Source: Marasmius tenuissimus
Lineage: Eukaryota > Basidiomycota > Agaricomycetes > Agaricales > Marasmiaceae
Reading direction: 5' to 3'
Assembly: GCA_029532415.1 (NCBI GenBank)
Contig: JAQOTA010000046.1
Span: forward strand, 1,860,001-1,924,000
DNA length: 64,000 nucleotides
Positions within the stretch are counted from its first letter, which is position 1; each line of letters begins with the position of its first letter. This document shows, one piece after another, positions 20,154 to 33,383 of the stretch. Made by a program: the position numbers and the translations under genes. Below the pieces are notes generated by a model. It saw only the letters and a program-made list of their open reading frames with translations, was not told where the DNA came from and did no database searches.

Positions 20154-21312
20154 GAGGTTGAAATTCAACCAACTTTTGAGTGGAATTGACAACCAACCTA
20201 TAATTGGTTGATTCAGTTAGTTTCGTTCGGATTAGACCGCATTTCAAGCTAGTCGATTCAACCTAAATTTGGGGGATTATCAACACCCCTGGGAGTCGGT
20301 GCCTTGACTCAACGGCTCAATCAGCTTCTAATAGCGAGCGTGCTAATTACTTACAGGGTCCTACAAAGTCTACAAGCTCTATAGTACAACGAAGCTCAAG
20401 CGAACTTGTGCTTTGAAATTTCCGTCGCTTGCATTGCCTTTTATGGAAGTGCGGGAAGAACTGTACAGTTCTTCGGGAATTTCCGAGGTGGCTTGCCGCG
20501 GGCGACACGGAGTTTCTCTACGGACCGGACACCAACAAACACATCCAGTACGCGTACGGGCAAGCTCAATTTGTTGCCCTTCGACCTTCAAGCTTCAAGC
20601 TTCAAGTCTCGAACCCTTAAGTCTGGCTTTAGCTCTCGTTATTCTCAGCTCGATTTGTTGGACCTGTGTCTCTTGCACCTGACTGGAAAATCCTCTCTTG
20701 GTTCTGTGCAAGACTATCCGCAATGTACGCTGAGGCCTTGTTCCTAGCTCACTGGCGACGCAAATACGAATTTCAGTGTCAAAGACTCAAAGTCTTTGAT
20801 TAAATAATAAGTAGCAGATTGAAGGTACGTTTTTCTCCCCTTACTCGCAGTCGTCGAACGTTGACACACTGGAAAGGCCAGGTACCATTGAAAGGGAGCA
20901 GAAAGATAGGGACTTGCAGAGGCTTCAGTCGGAGTTTGGGTACTATGAGCCTTTAGTATAAGCTTGTTTCGTAGTTGTACGCCCAGTAAATACATGACTT
21001 GATTTCTAATTCGTACTGTGTTTCCCTAAGAGCATTCGAGTACGACAAACTACCTAAAAATAAAGGAAAAACGAACCGTTTCTAGCGGGAAAATCGAAGC
21101 CGTGGCTGTTTTAGAAAACAACCTACTTTTGACTGACTGTCAACCTTTGCGTCTCCTAACGAGGCCGAAAATATCGTTGGTTGAAGTGGTACGTTTTAGA
21201 CTGCAATTCAACCTGCCCTGTGGTAGACGTAATTTCAACCTACAAAGGTTGAAATTCACGAAGGCTCAGGTTGAAAATAATGAAATGATAGGTTGAAACC
21301 GGAGGTTGAATT
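20154..21312. mobile_element. About 1.16-kb repeat inserted in the duplicated P450 leader
   Basis: The inserted segment starts with GGTTGAAATTCAACC (20156-20170) and ends with GGTTGAATTTCAAT (21304-21317). Between them are more copies of the same word, including a perfect hairpin, AATTTCAACC/GGTTGAAATT, at 21231-21256. TCAAT flanks both sides (20149-20153 and 21313-21317) and may be the target duplication. No protein gene is visible, so it would be non-autonomous. Borders are approximate; they rest on where homology to the P450 leader at 2.5-2.7 kb stops and resumes. Confidence 0.55.
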
Positions 21313-21317
21313 TCAAT

Positions 21318-21913
21318 CTATCCCGTGTTCACAGAGGTGTGTCGTAGGGCGAGTGAATCCGGCGGAGCGTAAGTGTGGCCACCAGGATGTAAAGGATGGT
21401 GGATCACGGAGCGATTGACGAGGGTCGACGCGGCAGATTTGCGCCATTTTGGCCCAGGCCCTAGACTTTGGAGCCTGCCCTACAGCAATCACGTGACGGT
21501 GTCGTATAAGCTAGGTTCTGCGAATCCGTACGGCGTATATCGCAGCATATATGTACGTCTCTATCACATCTGTGCAGGCTTCATGGCATACTCTATAGGA
21601 GGCTAGCCACCACAACATCGTATACACATCGATCCTCGAGGTCGATCATGACAGATGTAGTTGTGACATTTATCATTGACACTGAACAGTGAACTGTATC
21701 CTACGATTAGGAATTTTAACGTATGTTCGAAATAAAGCTTGAAACGACAGATGATGGGGATGTGTTGAGATGAGAATAAGAATGAGAGGATGAGGATGAG
21801 GAGTAAGACTGATAACAGAAAGGAATGGTATCGATATAGTGTGCGACAAAAAAAGTCAACCAAAGCTGTATAAAATGATAAGATAAGATAGATATGTGTC
21901 CCTCCCAGCTTAG
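21318..21913. other. Spacer with end of duplicated leader and 3' flank
   Basis: Around 21400-21460 the sequence continues the duplicated P450 leader. The rest is 3' flank of the F-box-like gene. No gene seen. Confidence 0.5.
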
Positions 21914-24900
21914 CTAGAGGAACGGTCGAGCGTCCGCCATTGAGGCTGATCGACTTGAGAGAGGTGAAGAAACGCCTCTCTCCCACGTAGCACCCGTCAG
22001 GAAGACCACCTTTGTCAATGACGGGCATTGTTTTGTCCAAAGTCGTATATGTCTCCGCTGAGAAGCCGTCAGCACCGACGTGTCGTTCGGAGGCGTGGAT
22101 CCAGCAGGGGGCGGGGACGTTGGCAAGGATGTAGGAAGCGAGACTTCCGAGTGCTTAATATCCCCGTTCTCCTTCTCCTTCCCTTTCGGTGAGGACGATA
22201 GTGATAAATCGGCACCTATCGGTTTGACCGCTACCGGAGTCACAATCCCATATGCCGTTGGCGTCGTGGGTGATGCCACATTGTCATCAATGTGGAGAAC
22301 GTCAAGGGTCCCGTTCTCGTTAATGTGTACACGGCGGATTTGTGCACTACTTTGTCCCGAAACACTCCCAGTCCGGAACAATGTCGCTTTTTTTGCAGTA
22401 ACAACCTGCGCCATCGCCTTCGTAGCAGTGACGATCGAGGACAAGTTCTGCAAGCTCGTGAAGCTCTTCAAGCTCCCAATACTTTTGCGCTTGACACTAC
22501 TCCTCCTACTCGCACGGGATGACGATAGACTAACCCGACTCTTAACCGAATTCGAGTTGATAGTCTCCCTGTCAGTCTCGGAATTGTCGCCGTCATCTCC
22601 GTGACCATGGTGTCCACCCAGCGAAGACGGGGTGCCTTCCAGAGAGAATGAAACCGAGCGAAGGGATGCAGGGGGCGGGTGTCTTTGGGATGAGCCCGAG
22701 GAATCCGTCCGCTTAGAGACGCTGCCTTTGAGCCGCCTCATCATCTTTCGATCCTTGAGCTTTTGCATCTCTGCGGAATGGGCGAAGCTGGGAGACAGGG
22801 GTGGCGTCGACGTGCTGGGAAAGGTGACAGTCGAGGGAATATCCTCGACCGCCAACAGTGATGGCGAGTATGAAGGGGGGAGCTCTACAACGGGGCTTTG
22901 ATGCGGCGACAACTGAGCGTGCCCGCCATTGGTCATGAGGTTGAGGTCTTTGTTTTCGAGTGGGGTATGAATCGCAGCCGGGGTATCATCCCTTTTGTTA
23001 GGGATTGTCGAATTTATCACACCAGCGCTGTCCCCTCCACTATTCAAGTAGGGCAGCAACGTCGGCGGTAACATGGCCTGATCGTTCGTGAGGGTGGCGG
23101 GGAGAACCTCTCCAGTCTCGGGATCTGCTAGGCGCATGATAAGGCCCCGAAGGGACTGGTAACGAGGCAAGACAGCATGAATTGTCTTATACACGGCCTG
23201 GGCATGAATGTTAGCAAACATTAATCGCTCATTAAATCAAACGTACCTCATCGCTCTTTCGGCTATTGCCATTGGCGTGAACGGTGGACGGTGCCACAAC
23301 TTCAAGCGTATCAACGACCTTCCCACTGTTCTGTCCGTTGCCTCTAGGCTCGCCCTCAGTCGTCCCACAAACAGCAGCACCCGCACTAGCCAACACCTTC
23401 TCCATGGTCCTCCTATCCACATTCCGGGAGAAATGAAATGCCAAACATTCAAATCTGCCAGTAACGTCGTCCTCATCACCATCATTCAACTCCTGACCGT
23501 CCACATCCATGGCCTTCCCGTCCTTCTCCACCCCTGTGGCCCCCAAACCAAGGCCATTTAATTCCGCTGCTTTCCTCTTCACCAACGCCTTTACAATCTC
23601 CCCGACTTTAACCTGTCCACCAATGATGGTTCCGTGCACATTCACCCTCACTTCCCTCACTGTTCTCCTCCGTCGAGGCACCAACAGCTCCACCAAACTA
23701 GGCGGACCGTGCAACACTCTCAACTCCGGCAACAACGTCTCTTTCTTCCCGAATTCCCGAATCCTCTTCTCCGTATCCGGAGATGGAAATGTTGCGAGTG
23801 AAGGTGACGAGGTTGACGACGATGAATGCATGTAAAAGGACGGCGTGAATGGTGTGAGGGGGCTCATCGGTGTGATGGGTGTTATAGGCGTTATGGGACT
23901 GGAATTACGCGAGCCGGGCGGTGTCGCGTGTCTCGCAGCTATTGAGGACGGTGACGAGGGAGTTGGTATGGACGGAGAGGGCGGAAGGAGGCCCGGGGAA
24001 AGCATCGACATCGGACGAGATCCAATAGGCGGTGAAAGCGAGCTTGGGCTCATAGGAGGCATGGGGAACGAGGTTCCATGGAAATTGGATGCAGAGGCGT
24101 CGGGAGTGTCCGAGGAAGGGGATATAATGAGGAGCGTTTTTCTTTTCTTCTTCTTCGGGGTAAACTCGCCATCTGTGGGTGTCGTATTCCTTTTGCCCCC
24201 TTCATCCGCGGTGTCGTCTTCCGCCTCGACGTTGACTTTCAGCTTGGGCCTCTTGTTTCTTTCAGGTTCCCCGTCCATTGCTTCGTCCCCGTCTTCTGAT
24301 GTCTCATCCTCAATCTCCCCTTCGACTAACCGGGGGAGCCGGACTTCCGAAACGCTCACGATTCCATCTAGCCATCCCAGCAACGCCTCCTTCTCACAGT
24401 CTGTGATCATCCGGTTTAGGAAGGTAACCACCCTCAAGCCAAATGCGGTATGATGCTTCAGGATGCTTAGCTCGAATGCCGGCAACAGGAGTGTTGTCAG
24501 GGAGGGCACAGACGCGATCAAAGTCTTGAGAAGAGTATGATAGCGCTGTCTCCGCTGTTGCTGCAATTCTCGACGCTGAGTGGCGTTCGTAGAGCGTAAC
24601 GAGTAGGAGCTGCGCTTGGACCTCAGCTGAGGAACATCAAGCGGCGGCAACGACACCTGAGATGGATTGGCGGAAGAGGCGAAATCAGAATCAGAGTAGG
24701 CTGTGTACTGTGATTCTCCATCGTCGATATCGCGTCCTTCGTCGTCGTCATCGTCGACCTCGTCTGTTTCCCACCATCCATACGGCCACTCGTCCATGAG
24801 AATGCCCCATGTGTCTTGAAAAAGCTCTCCATGTCTCTCCTGAAGACTGAACCCAACGAGGGCCTCGAGGGTTTTGCCCAGCGCTTTCCGTTTCTTCTTC

Positions 24901-26162
24901 CGGTGATGGTTTCTGCTGGTACCGTCGACGTCTGCTCCCGATTCTGATTCTACGGTCGAGCGTAGATCCAGGCAACCGTACAGGACCCTCCTCGCGCCTA
25001 CAAGAAACGTGCGGGATACCACAGCTAGCTGAGCAACGTCGGATTTCTGAGGCAGAAACTCAAGTATGTGGCTGATGATCTGTGAGTTGGTGAGGATCTG
25101 ATCGACAGGGGGAAGTCGTATTGAATAGGTGGATATTGGCCGAGTTGAAGGTGCCCAATGGAATTGTGTATCCGGTTCGCTCGTCTCTGCTCCAGGTAAC
25201 GCGGGTAGCGATTTTCCCTTCTTTCCCTCCTCCGCCTCCGCTACTGCACGTTTCCTTCCTTCCCAACTGTCCAAGTCTTGGACCATGATTTCAGCCGCTG
25301 AGCCCAAGTCACTCGGTCGTCGAATCTCGTCGATCTCGTCCTCACTCTCCTCCTGCCATGGCACACTGCCCCATGCTCCTCCGCTCACGCTAGCTCTTCT
25401 CTTCTTGCTCTTCGTCGGTGTCCGTTTGATACCCAAAGACAGGGCTGAGGACGAAAACATGTTTCCTGATGCTGGAAAGAGTGAAGAAGCTGATGCCTTC
25501 TCCTTCTCGACGTCACCAGAGGGCGTCTTCTTCCAGATAGACCTTCGCTTTTGCGCTTTGACGGTGTGGCCGACAGGTTCGAAACCTTTCCGGGTGAGAC
25601 CTCCTGGAATTGAGGTGGTAGTGCTAGGAGTAAGAGATGTCTCTGGAGTCTCTGTTGACGTCGTTGCAGGTGTAGCTTGATCGGTGCTATGTCCGAGACT
25701 GCTTCCCCCTGTCACACTGTGCGTGCCAAAGCTGGTGACTCTTTTCCGGGGCGTGAATATGGTCGAAACTCGCGACATGATGGAGGATTTATCAGAAACT
25801 GGTTTTGACGACGACCGACGTAAACTTGATGATAGATCTGTTGGCATAGCCTGTACGACGTCGACGCCGCGGAATTGAATTGTTAGCATCATTCGTGATG
25901 GGCAGTGAACAGAAGAACTGACAGTGAAACCGTCATCGTAGACCTGTCCTTCAGTAATGATACTCATATCTCCACCCTGATTGTCCGCGTAGCTACTGTC
26001 ATCAAAGTCGCCAGTGTTGGGTAAAGTCGGATTGACGGGTGATTGTGGTACGGGTGGTAGATGAAACCTTCCAGAACTGCTTTTGATACTTGATAACTGA
26101 GGATAGTCCCGTCGCAGTGCAGCTCCATGAGCGCTGCGAGGCCTGGATACAAGAAAATCCAT
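21914..26162 (-). CDS. F-box-like protein with long disordered regions, 1399 aa
   Basis: Two exons, 26162-23247 and 23197-21914, join in phase (4200 nt) across a 49-bp intron. At about residues 355-405 an F-box-like segment reads TNSQIISHILEFLPQKSDVAQLAVVSRTFL in part, followed by ARRVLYGCLDL, a run typical of Agaricomycete F-box proteins. Before it lies a Ser/Thr/Pro-rich, basic region (IWKKTPSGDVEKEK, PTKSKKRRASV). After it come acidic tracts (DEVDDDDDEGRD), TLLLPAFELSILKHH, and a very Ser/Pro-rich tail. If the F-box is real, it would link substrates to an SCF ubiquitin ligase through Skp1; the substrate is unknown. A further small intron near 25.9 kb cannot be excluded. Confidence 0.82.
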
Positions 26163-27270
26163 AAGAAATAGCTGTTATTCCAAAATATCTGGAGGAATGT
26201 TGAGCCGTCGGATTCCCGGGAGGACAATTCCGGTCGTCTGTCTATTCGAGAGAGTGTAAAACTCAGCATTCACGTCAAAAAACCAAGCCAGATAGTCCAG
26301 GCGTAACTCACCCAGCAGAAGGTTACAATAAGAGGGAAAGAATGAAATTGAGGAGCCTAGTTTTGAGCAGCATGGGAGTCTCTATACGCGTTCGCTAATT
26401 CCACACAGTAATTACATAACTTGAATGCCGTCCCGAGATATCGGAAATATCCACTCCTTATATGGTAGCTCCGCTCCGCTGGAGTGATGCTCGGCTGATG
26501 TCCCTGCACTTGTTCGTCTCCGCTCCTCAGCCACTGGCCCGTATGTTAGTTTTCATACGATCTTGTGCAAATCCCAACTTGTTGACGTTCTATCCGGTGT
26601 CACTGCGAAAAGTCGATAAAAGGCCAGTCTATGTTCAAGCTTCTCCAGAGCTCCTTCAGCATTATTACCGGCCTCAATGCTCATTTCATCGACCCCGGGT
26701 CTCCACGCACCCCCGGAGATATATCCAATTTTCTTGAGACTCCAAGGGCTCTTCCTCAGGCTCCGACCACTCGAGCTGAAAATTTGTGACGTGCCAGACT
26801 TTGGCTACATATGTCTTACTTGTCGACTGTTCGGATCCCTCAGATGAAGCCCATCTCAGCCCGGTGCCCACGAGCCGCCAGATCACCGAGCTATTAACTA
26901 GTAACCCAAATCAACGCTAAAGATTCCGGTAATCGTGAACAATGGACTTCCCAACGCCCGTCATTCTTCTATGCTAGGACCTTCAGCTCGATTACACAAT
27001 ATACGCTCGGACAATGACATACACAAGTCGGTTATCATCACCCCAAAATGGCATACACGGACCCGGTCAAAGGCTGCGTGCTGCATGGAGAACTATATAA
27101 AGGAACAGCAGATTATCCTTTCCCCTCGGCGAGGTACCCCCTCTCTACCGACGTCTAACTCGAAATCCCACGACGACCTTATTTCCTTCACGATCTAATC
27201 CCATAATCTCCCTCATCTCCACTACTGGCAGATAACCCGGGACTACACTATTAATATTAATTCTCATAGT
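26163..27270. other. Gene-free spacer
   Basis: 5' flank of the F-box-like gene and of the small gene at 27271. Short frames (for example 26462-26737) show no family features or splice support. Confidence 0.5.
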
Positions 27271-27977
27271 ATGCAAACAGTCACGAATACCACTATGTAA
27301 GTCCGGTTCTCAGGTTCTCGTTCGATGAAAGAACTAACTTGTCAGGAAAAGACCTGTGGCGCAGGCGCCTCCGAGTAATAATCAGCAACTTAACGCAGTC
27401 GATGGAGTCCTTTCTAGAATCGTCGAGGAACACGGACCTCTCACTGGCGGACCAGTGGTCACCCACGACCCTACTGACCCTACCAGAATGAAGCTATCAG
27501 ACGAGTTGTGAGTACTTGAGTTGGTCCTCTCATAGCCGTCTGATCCCTAATCCCACTACTTACATTCTGCTCTTTCGATGACAGTATCAACTTGTTTTGT
27601 AACACTTGCCAACGCCTGGATGAGGCGGGACTCCTCGTACCCATACCAAACGTCGACAAGTCTCAACCACAAGCGCCGTAAGTACCGTCCGAGGCTCATA
27701 TCTCTCGTAGAGCTAACTCTGTTCTATTCTCAGTTCCCCACCCCCAACTCCAGCATGGAGTTATGCGTCTCCGGACTCAAACCAGAGCCCACGAGCTGCC
27801 TCCAACCTGAGCTCTCAGGCCCAGGACAATCCTTATTCAACACTTTTGATTCCAACGGCATCCGAAGTTCCGTCTGTAGGTGCGACCTGGAACGCACGAT
27901 ACCCTACCCACACCTTCCAATCCGGCTACGACTCGTTCTTTGCTGGATTCAAGCGCGCCCACTCCTCTATCTCTTGA
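27271..27977 (+). CDS. Small unknown protein, 174 aa
   Basis: Four exons, 27271-27296, 27346-27507, 27585-27677 and 27734-27977, join in phase to 525 nt. The protein reads MQTVTNTTMKRPVAQ, then GGPVVTHDPTDPTRMKLSDE, then LFCNTCQRLDEAGLLVP with one CxxC, and a Pro/Ser-rich end finishing FFAGFKRAHSSIS. There is no signal peptide or membrane segment. I do not recognise the family. Regular introns and the clean frame support a real gene. Confidence 0.72.
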
Positions 27978-29263
27978 TTTCTTGGTGTTGCTATTGATAC
28001 CATTAGCTGGATGGTTTCTCTCTCAACATGCTTGGTTTCCCGTCCTTTGGATCTGTATTTGGGTTTTGTATCAATCTATATCTAGCAGCTTCTAGCTGGC
28101 ATGAAATGATATTAAGGCAGTTGACTTATGTCTGATTGGCCCCGTTGACTGGTATTCTTATACAGTAAAAGAGGTGAGAGCCTGGCTCAGCAATAGTGAG
28201 CCAAATTGTTCTGAAGATACGATTGCATGTTTGCAAGACGTGTCCAAACTTCAACAGGCCCCTGAAGGCGGAGTGGAAGCACGGGCCGGAGCATGCGACA
28301 CGTGGTGAGATCTGACGTGGCTGTGCGGAAGTCGTCACCAACACCCACAACCGCCCACAGATTTTGTTGACCCCTTCCTTCCATCAGCACCCACAACGTC
28401 GTTCGATTCTCTGCTCTAACTGCGACGGAGAAATCCCTGATGAGCCGCACTGGATGATCTACATGTCTATTTTTATTCATGCCCTTTCCCGTTTTAGCTT
28501 TTAGGGCGCCTCAGGTCTCCTGATTCGAACTGGATAGCTTCATCTGAATCATCAGACCCGGAAAAGCAAGTGTCATGTGTGTGCAGCTACTTGCAACTTT
28601 TTATTTGAATGATACTGGAAAGCATCTAGCTCGCTCTTGCTGCACGACAAACTGGATGATGATTGGTTGCCGCGCAGCCTGACTACTCAACTCCGTGTCG
28701 CTCTTCGAATGACATCCGGCGACCCAGTCTACTGTATGACACCTTACAAATATTTTCCTTTCTCTGCATATATCAGGCTTCGGAGTCGCCACCGAGGCTT
28801 GTAATTGCCTAAATAAGGCCAGAGTGTGTGAGAACGTACTCATCTCCTCATCTCCCCATCTCACACACGCAACTTGCTCAATGGCCTGGGAGTCTTACCT
28901 GGACAAAATTTGTCAACAAGGTTCGTATTACCTCCTGATTGAATGTCATCGTATAGAGGCTTACCAACATAGGCCCATGAAGGTGAAAGCAAGCGAACTT
29001 GGGGCTGTTTGACGGAACGAGGAGAGGATGTGGCCACAGGGGCCTCAGCTTGGACAACGTGTACCCAACACGAATTGGTAAGCCTTCTAGTCGACATGCG
29101 TAAAACCCGATACGGATGTTGATTACTCACGGATCCTCTCTTTAGGGTAAGCTAGAATTGTCAGTCCGTTAGCACTGGTATAAATCGAGACGATCATGGA
29201 TCCAGTCTTGATTATCACACCTCTGCTCTTTTTCGACGCTCTAGCTCTTCCAAGTTACACAAG
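27978..29263. other. Spacer with two doubtful short frames
   Basis: A 97-codon minus-strand frame (28480-28187) and a plus-strand frame starting MAWESYLD at 28881 occur here. Neither extends through credible splice sites into a known family. Otherwise nothing is seen. Confidence 0.45.
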
Positions 29264-30097
29264 ATGGTCCTACAACTTTACGGCTCCCCTCAGTCCACCT
29301 GCACCAAGCGAGTTGGGGTTGTCCTTCACGAAAAGAAGATACCTTACGAGTTCCGCGAGATTGACTACGCCAAGAACGAGCACAAATCTCCCGAATACCT
29401 CGAGAAGCAGCCGTTCGGACAAGTCCCCTACATCGTGAGTTCTTTTTTTGCTCGATGCCCCGCGATCTTTCGCTCATCGGTGCCCAGGATGACGATGGCT
29501 TCATCCTCTACGAATCGCGAGCCATCTGCCGCTATCTCGCACTCAAATACGCCGATCAAGGTACCAAGTTGATCCCCGCCCCCAACGATCTAAAGGCCAT
29601 CGGTCTGTTCGAGCAAGGGGTCTCCAACGAGTCAAGCAACTTCGATCCGTTCGCGTCAAAGGCTGTCTACGAGAACGTCTTTAAAAAGTATAGGGGGTTG
29701 ACTCCCGACCCCCCCACTTTCAACGCGTTGATTGACCAGCTGAAGGCCAAGCTGGGGGTGTACGAGATCATTCTCGGCAAGCAGAAGTATATCGCTGGCA
29801 ATGTACGTTCCTCCATCTTGGGACTTTCATTTCTGTAGCACAGACTTGCTCATCGATCCTTATCCACTCGCAGGAACTTTCGCTGGCTGATCTCTTTCAT
29901 CTCTCTTATGGTGCCATGCTCCCTGTAGCTGGAAGCGATATCATGTCTAAGCAGGGACCTAATGTTACGAGGTGAGTCGTTTCGGCTTGTAGCCGTGTCA
30001 AATGCGACGCTAACTGACCACTCATAGGTGGTGGAACGAAATCACCTCTCTTCCTTCTTGGAAAGCTGTGGAGGGTGGAGTCCCCAAGTCCCTTTGA
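29264..30097 (+). CDS. Glutathione S-transferase, 217 aa
   Basis: Exons 29264-29434, 29488-29802, 29874-29971 and 30028-30097 join in phase (654 nt). The thioredoxin-fold half begins MVLQLYGSPQSTCTKRV, where the Ser/Thr/Cys stretch is the likely glutathione-activating site. It continues to FGQVPYI, then DDGFILYESRAICRYLA, whose ES-R pair binds the gamma-glutamyl group. The helical C-terminal half contains KLGVYEIILGKQKYIAGN and SLADLFHLSYG (the N-capping/hydrophobic staple region), ending ITSLPSWKAVEGGVPKSL. Length and layout fit a phi/Ure2p-like fungal cytosolic GST acting in detoxification. Confidence 0.93.
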
Positions 30098-30564
30098 AGC
30101 CTGGTTTCTAAAAAATACATATGTGACTTTGTGATTGTAATGCTTAGTTCAACCTGTAACAAATAGGACTCTTGTTTCTCTTTCACGCCAACGCCAACGA
30201 ATGAGCCTGAGATCAGCTCTGTAACTTCGAAGGTCACGTTCCAGTGTCCACGCCACGGTCTTGAGCGCCGGCGCTGCACTTAAACGAGCGCTTACAGTTA
30301 CTCTACGCTTACTCGGAACCATCATCGTTGACCGAAATTGAACAAGCTCGAATTCAAAATTACCTCGATGGATTTCCTTCCCGCTCTATTTCGCTCACGA
30401 GCAAGCCCTGCATCACCCGACCTTTTCTAATTGAATTCCGTTATCCGACCCATCGCTATCTGCGCCCAGCCGAGCTTCCCCACGCTGTAAAAAAATCCTT
30501 ATCGCTGCCTGTCGAAAATATATTATACCGAAATTTCCCTGCCACTGAGGGTGAACAAGCACAC
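30098..30564. other. Spacer between GST and permease
   Basis: 3' flank of the GST and 5' region of the permease; an upstream in-frame extension of the permease is open to about 30328 but is not supported. No other gene seen. Confidence 0.5.
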
Positions 30565-32811
30565 ATGCCTTCCCTCAAACAATACCTGACACCCAAGGCA
30601 TGGGCACTCGAGCCCTCTCCGTCTTCTTTGGCTCCTCCTGGGTACCAGAAATGGACTAACGCGGATATGGATCCAGTTCCTCCTCATCGTAGAACATGGT
30701 CAACGAAGAGTTATATCGCGTATTGGATTTCAGATGCTGCCAACATTGCGTCGTGGCAGCTTGCGAGCTCGATGATTGCAATAGGACTCTCATGGTGCGT
30801 GGTCGAGTTTTTTTCTTCATTCGGCATGAACTAAAGAAGATTCTATCTACCAGGAGAGAAGCATTGTCAGCAATAGCAGTGGGGCATATCATTATTGCAA
30901 TTATTCTGGTTTTGAATGGGGCTGTTGGCGCGAGGCTACATATAGTGAGTTGTTCATAACCTTTCAAATATCGGTTTGACAAGATATGGATAGGCCTTCC
31001 CTGTACTCAATCGCTCTTCATTCGGGTTCTGGTTCAGCTACTTCAGTGTCGTGAGCCGAATAGTCCTTGCTATGTTCTGGTTTGGAGTTCAAGTGCGCCC
31101 TTTTTCCGAGTCGGCATTCACAATACCTCTGAACTGCCTTTCAATAGACTTATACGGGATCGGAATGCGTTTATCAAATGCTGAAAGCAATTTGGCCCTC
31201 GATTGCCAGAATACCGAACCACCTTCCTGAAGGCGCGAATATTACGACTGTGGGTGCGTAGTCGCATTCATGGTTCATTCACCTCATGTCTAACGCATGT
31301 GTCCTCAAGGCATGATGTGCTATCTAATCTACTGGCTCATTCAGTTCCCTCTGATGCTCGTGTCACCCCAACGAATTAAACATTTGTTGTACGTATTCAT
31401 GTTTCCCTCCTAATCCTCGAGTTTAACCATACCGTTTCTAGCACGGTCAAAGCGTATATTGTGCCCCTGGCATTTCTTATCATCTTGATTTGGGCCATGG
31501 TCAGAGCGCCCCCCAGCGTGTCACTTGAACCTCAGCGCGCTGTAGCTACGGGAAGTGACTTCAGTTGGGCTTGGCTTTCAGCTTTGAACAGCGCGTTGGG
31601 TCTCTACGCGACACTGTCTGTGAACATACCGGATTTTACTGTACGTCTTCCTCTTTCTTCAGGCTGGGAATGTGACTGACATTGCACCCCAGAGGTACGC
31701 CAAGACGGAACGAGCGTGAGTTATACTCTTTACAATCATTCTACAACCGTATCTTAACTCGAGTATCTTCAACGCAGTCAATACGTCCAACTTGCCATCA
31801 TCCCTGTCGCGTTCACGCTCGTAGCTTTCGTCGGAATCGCCGTAACCTCCGCAGGCCAAGTCCTCTACAACGAAACCCTCTGGGATCCCACCAAATTCAT
31901 TGACCGCGCATGGAACTCCCCACTCGAACCACATGCCAGGAATCGGGCAGCAGCTTTCTTCGCCTCCTTTGCTTTTGCGTTAGCCACGATCGGGACGAAT
32001 ATCAGTGCAAATTCGTTGAGCGCCGCGAATGATATGACGGTACTGTTCCCTCGGTACATCAATATCCGAAGGGGGCAGGTGATTTGTGCGTTGATTGGAG
32101 GGTGGGCTGCGTGTCCGTGGGAGATATTGAGTCAGGCACAGGGGTTTTTGTCGTTCATGAACGGGTATACGGTGTTTCTGGGGCCGTTTGCTGGAATGTG
32201 AGTACCTACTATTCTCTTTTGGCGAATCGGGCTGATAGGTTCTCTCGTTGCAGTATGGTAACGGACGTGAGCCTGACTTCTATCTATCTAGCTGGCGCCT
32301 CGTGAACTAAAGTCGCTCATGATCTAGTACTGGATTATCCACCGGTGTAAGGTGGACGTCAGGGCGATGTATGATCCTAATGGACGATATAGATACTGGA
32401 AAGGAACCGTTCGTGGCGTTTGTTTCTTTAGGTTTGGAAGGGTGTCCTTACAACTTCACCCTGTCACCCAGAACTTGCGCGCAGTAGTTGCCATTCTATT
32501 CTCCGCCGTACCTAGTCTCCCGGGGCTTATTGTGAGTATCAATCCCGGGATCGGCGTTGGCTTGGGACCAGTGAAGCACGTCTTTGACATAGCTTGGTTG
32601 TATGGGGTGAGCTCTTGATTTTGATACCCTTTGCAAAATGTGTGTTGACGACGTCCGGCCTCCGTAGTTCTTCACTTCATCTGCGGTATACTGGGCATTG
32701 TCGGTTCTTATGCCGGCGAAGGAGACATTTGTGACCGGCGAAGAGGAACAGAAAGGTGGAAGTGATGATACTTCAAGCGAAAAGAGTAGGACCGAAAAGG
32801 ATGATGTGTAA
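30565..32811 (+). CDS. NCS1 nucleobase permease (uracil/uridine/allantoin type)
   Basis: A plasma-membrane proton symporter for nucleobases or related compounds, with about 12 transmembrane helices over at least seven exons. The start MPSLKQYLTPKAWALE was chosen because the NCS1 core follows directly. Landmarks are RRTWSTKSYIAYWISDAANI and ASWQLASSMIAIGLSW (helix 1), FPVLNRSSFGFWFSY, and SVNIPDFTRYAKTERAQYVQ. They are followed by SANSLSAANDMTVLFPRYINI and CPWEILSQAQGFLSFMNGY. The tail ends SSEKSRTEKDDV and is hydrophilic. One junction (near 32405-32480) is ambiguous by eye. Substrate choice among uracil, uridine and allantoin cannot be decided here. Confidence 0.9.
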
Positions 32812-33383
32812 TTTGATGTATCTGTACTAACACGCGACATGACTTGACCTTACGGGGTATCGTGTTGTATTTATCTATTTATTGGGCCTAGGACCCAGTC
32901 GGATACGGGGACTTGCTGTACAATTACTACGATGCACTCTCTGATTGTACAGCAACGTATGCGGAATAACACCAGTATGATGAAGCTCTTCAACGCCCCT
33001 GGGCATATCAAATACCAGCAGGTTGAAGGTGTTTTCCAGCTTGTAGATCCAGCGCTCGGCGTTGTAAACGTTCAGGAGCCCGGAGATAAACGCCACAATC
33101 CGTCGTGATTCGGCGGATTGGAGATTCCCACGAGCATCTCTTGTTCTCAGACTTCAACTTGGACGATTGGCTCAAATCTCGACGGCCTCAAACCTATCCT
33201 GACACCGGGATATCTTCACTTCGATCACGATGACTCTTCTACGAGAGAAAGAACAAACAGATTATATTCGCTATGGGTATACGGTATTCATCAACGTATA
33301 TACTGATCATCATATTTTCGTTCGAAGAGTAAGGGGTATCCGGCCAAATAAATAGCACAATAAACAGTGAGTTTGTCTACGGT
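32812..33383. other. Spacer
   Basis: Contains a 73-codon minus-strand frame (33096-32875) with no recognisable features. No gene called. Confidence 0.5.

Noticed and set aside
23845..24453. Long plus-strand frames inside the F-box-like gene
   Set aside because: They are antisense shadows of a GC-rich, Ser/Pro-rich coding exon.
28187..28480. 97-codon minus-strand frame (MNKNRHVDHPVRL)
   Set aside because: No recognisable domain, no introns in a genome where most genes have them, and no promoter signal; too weak to call.
28881..29130. Start MAWESYLD resembling the first residues of profilin
   Set aside because: The similarity ends after about eight residues; no continuing exon gives profilin sequence.
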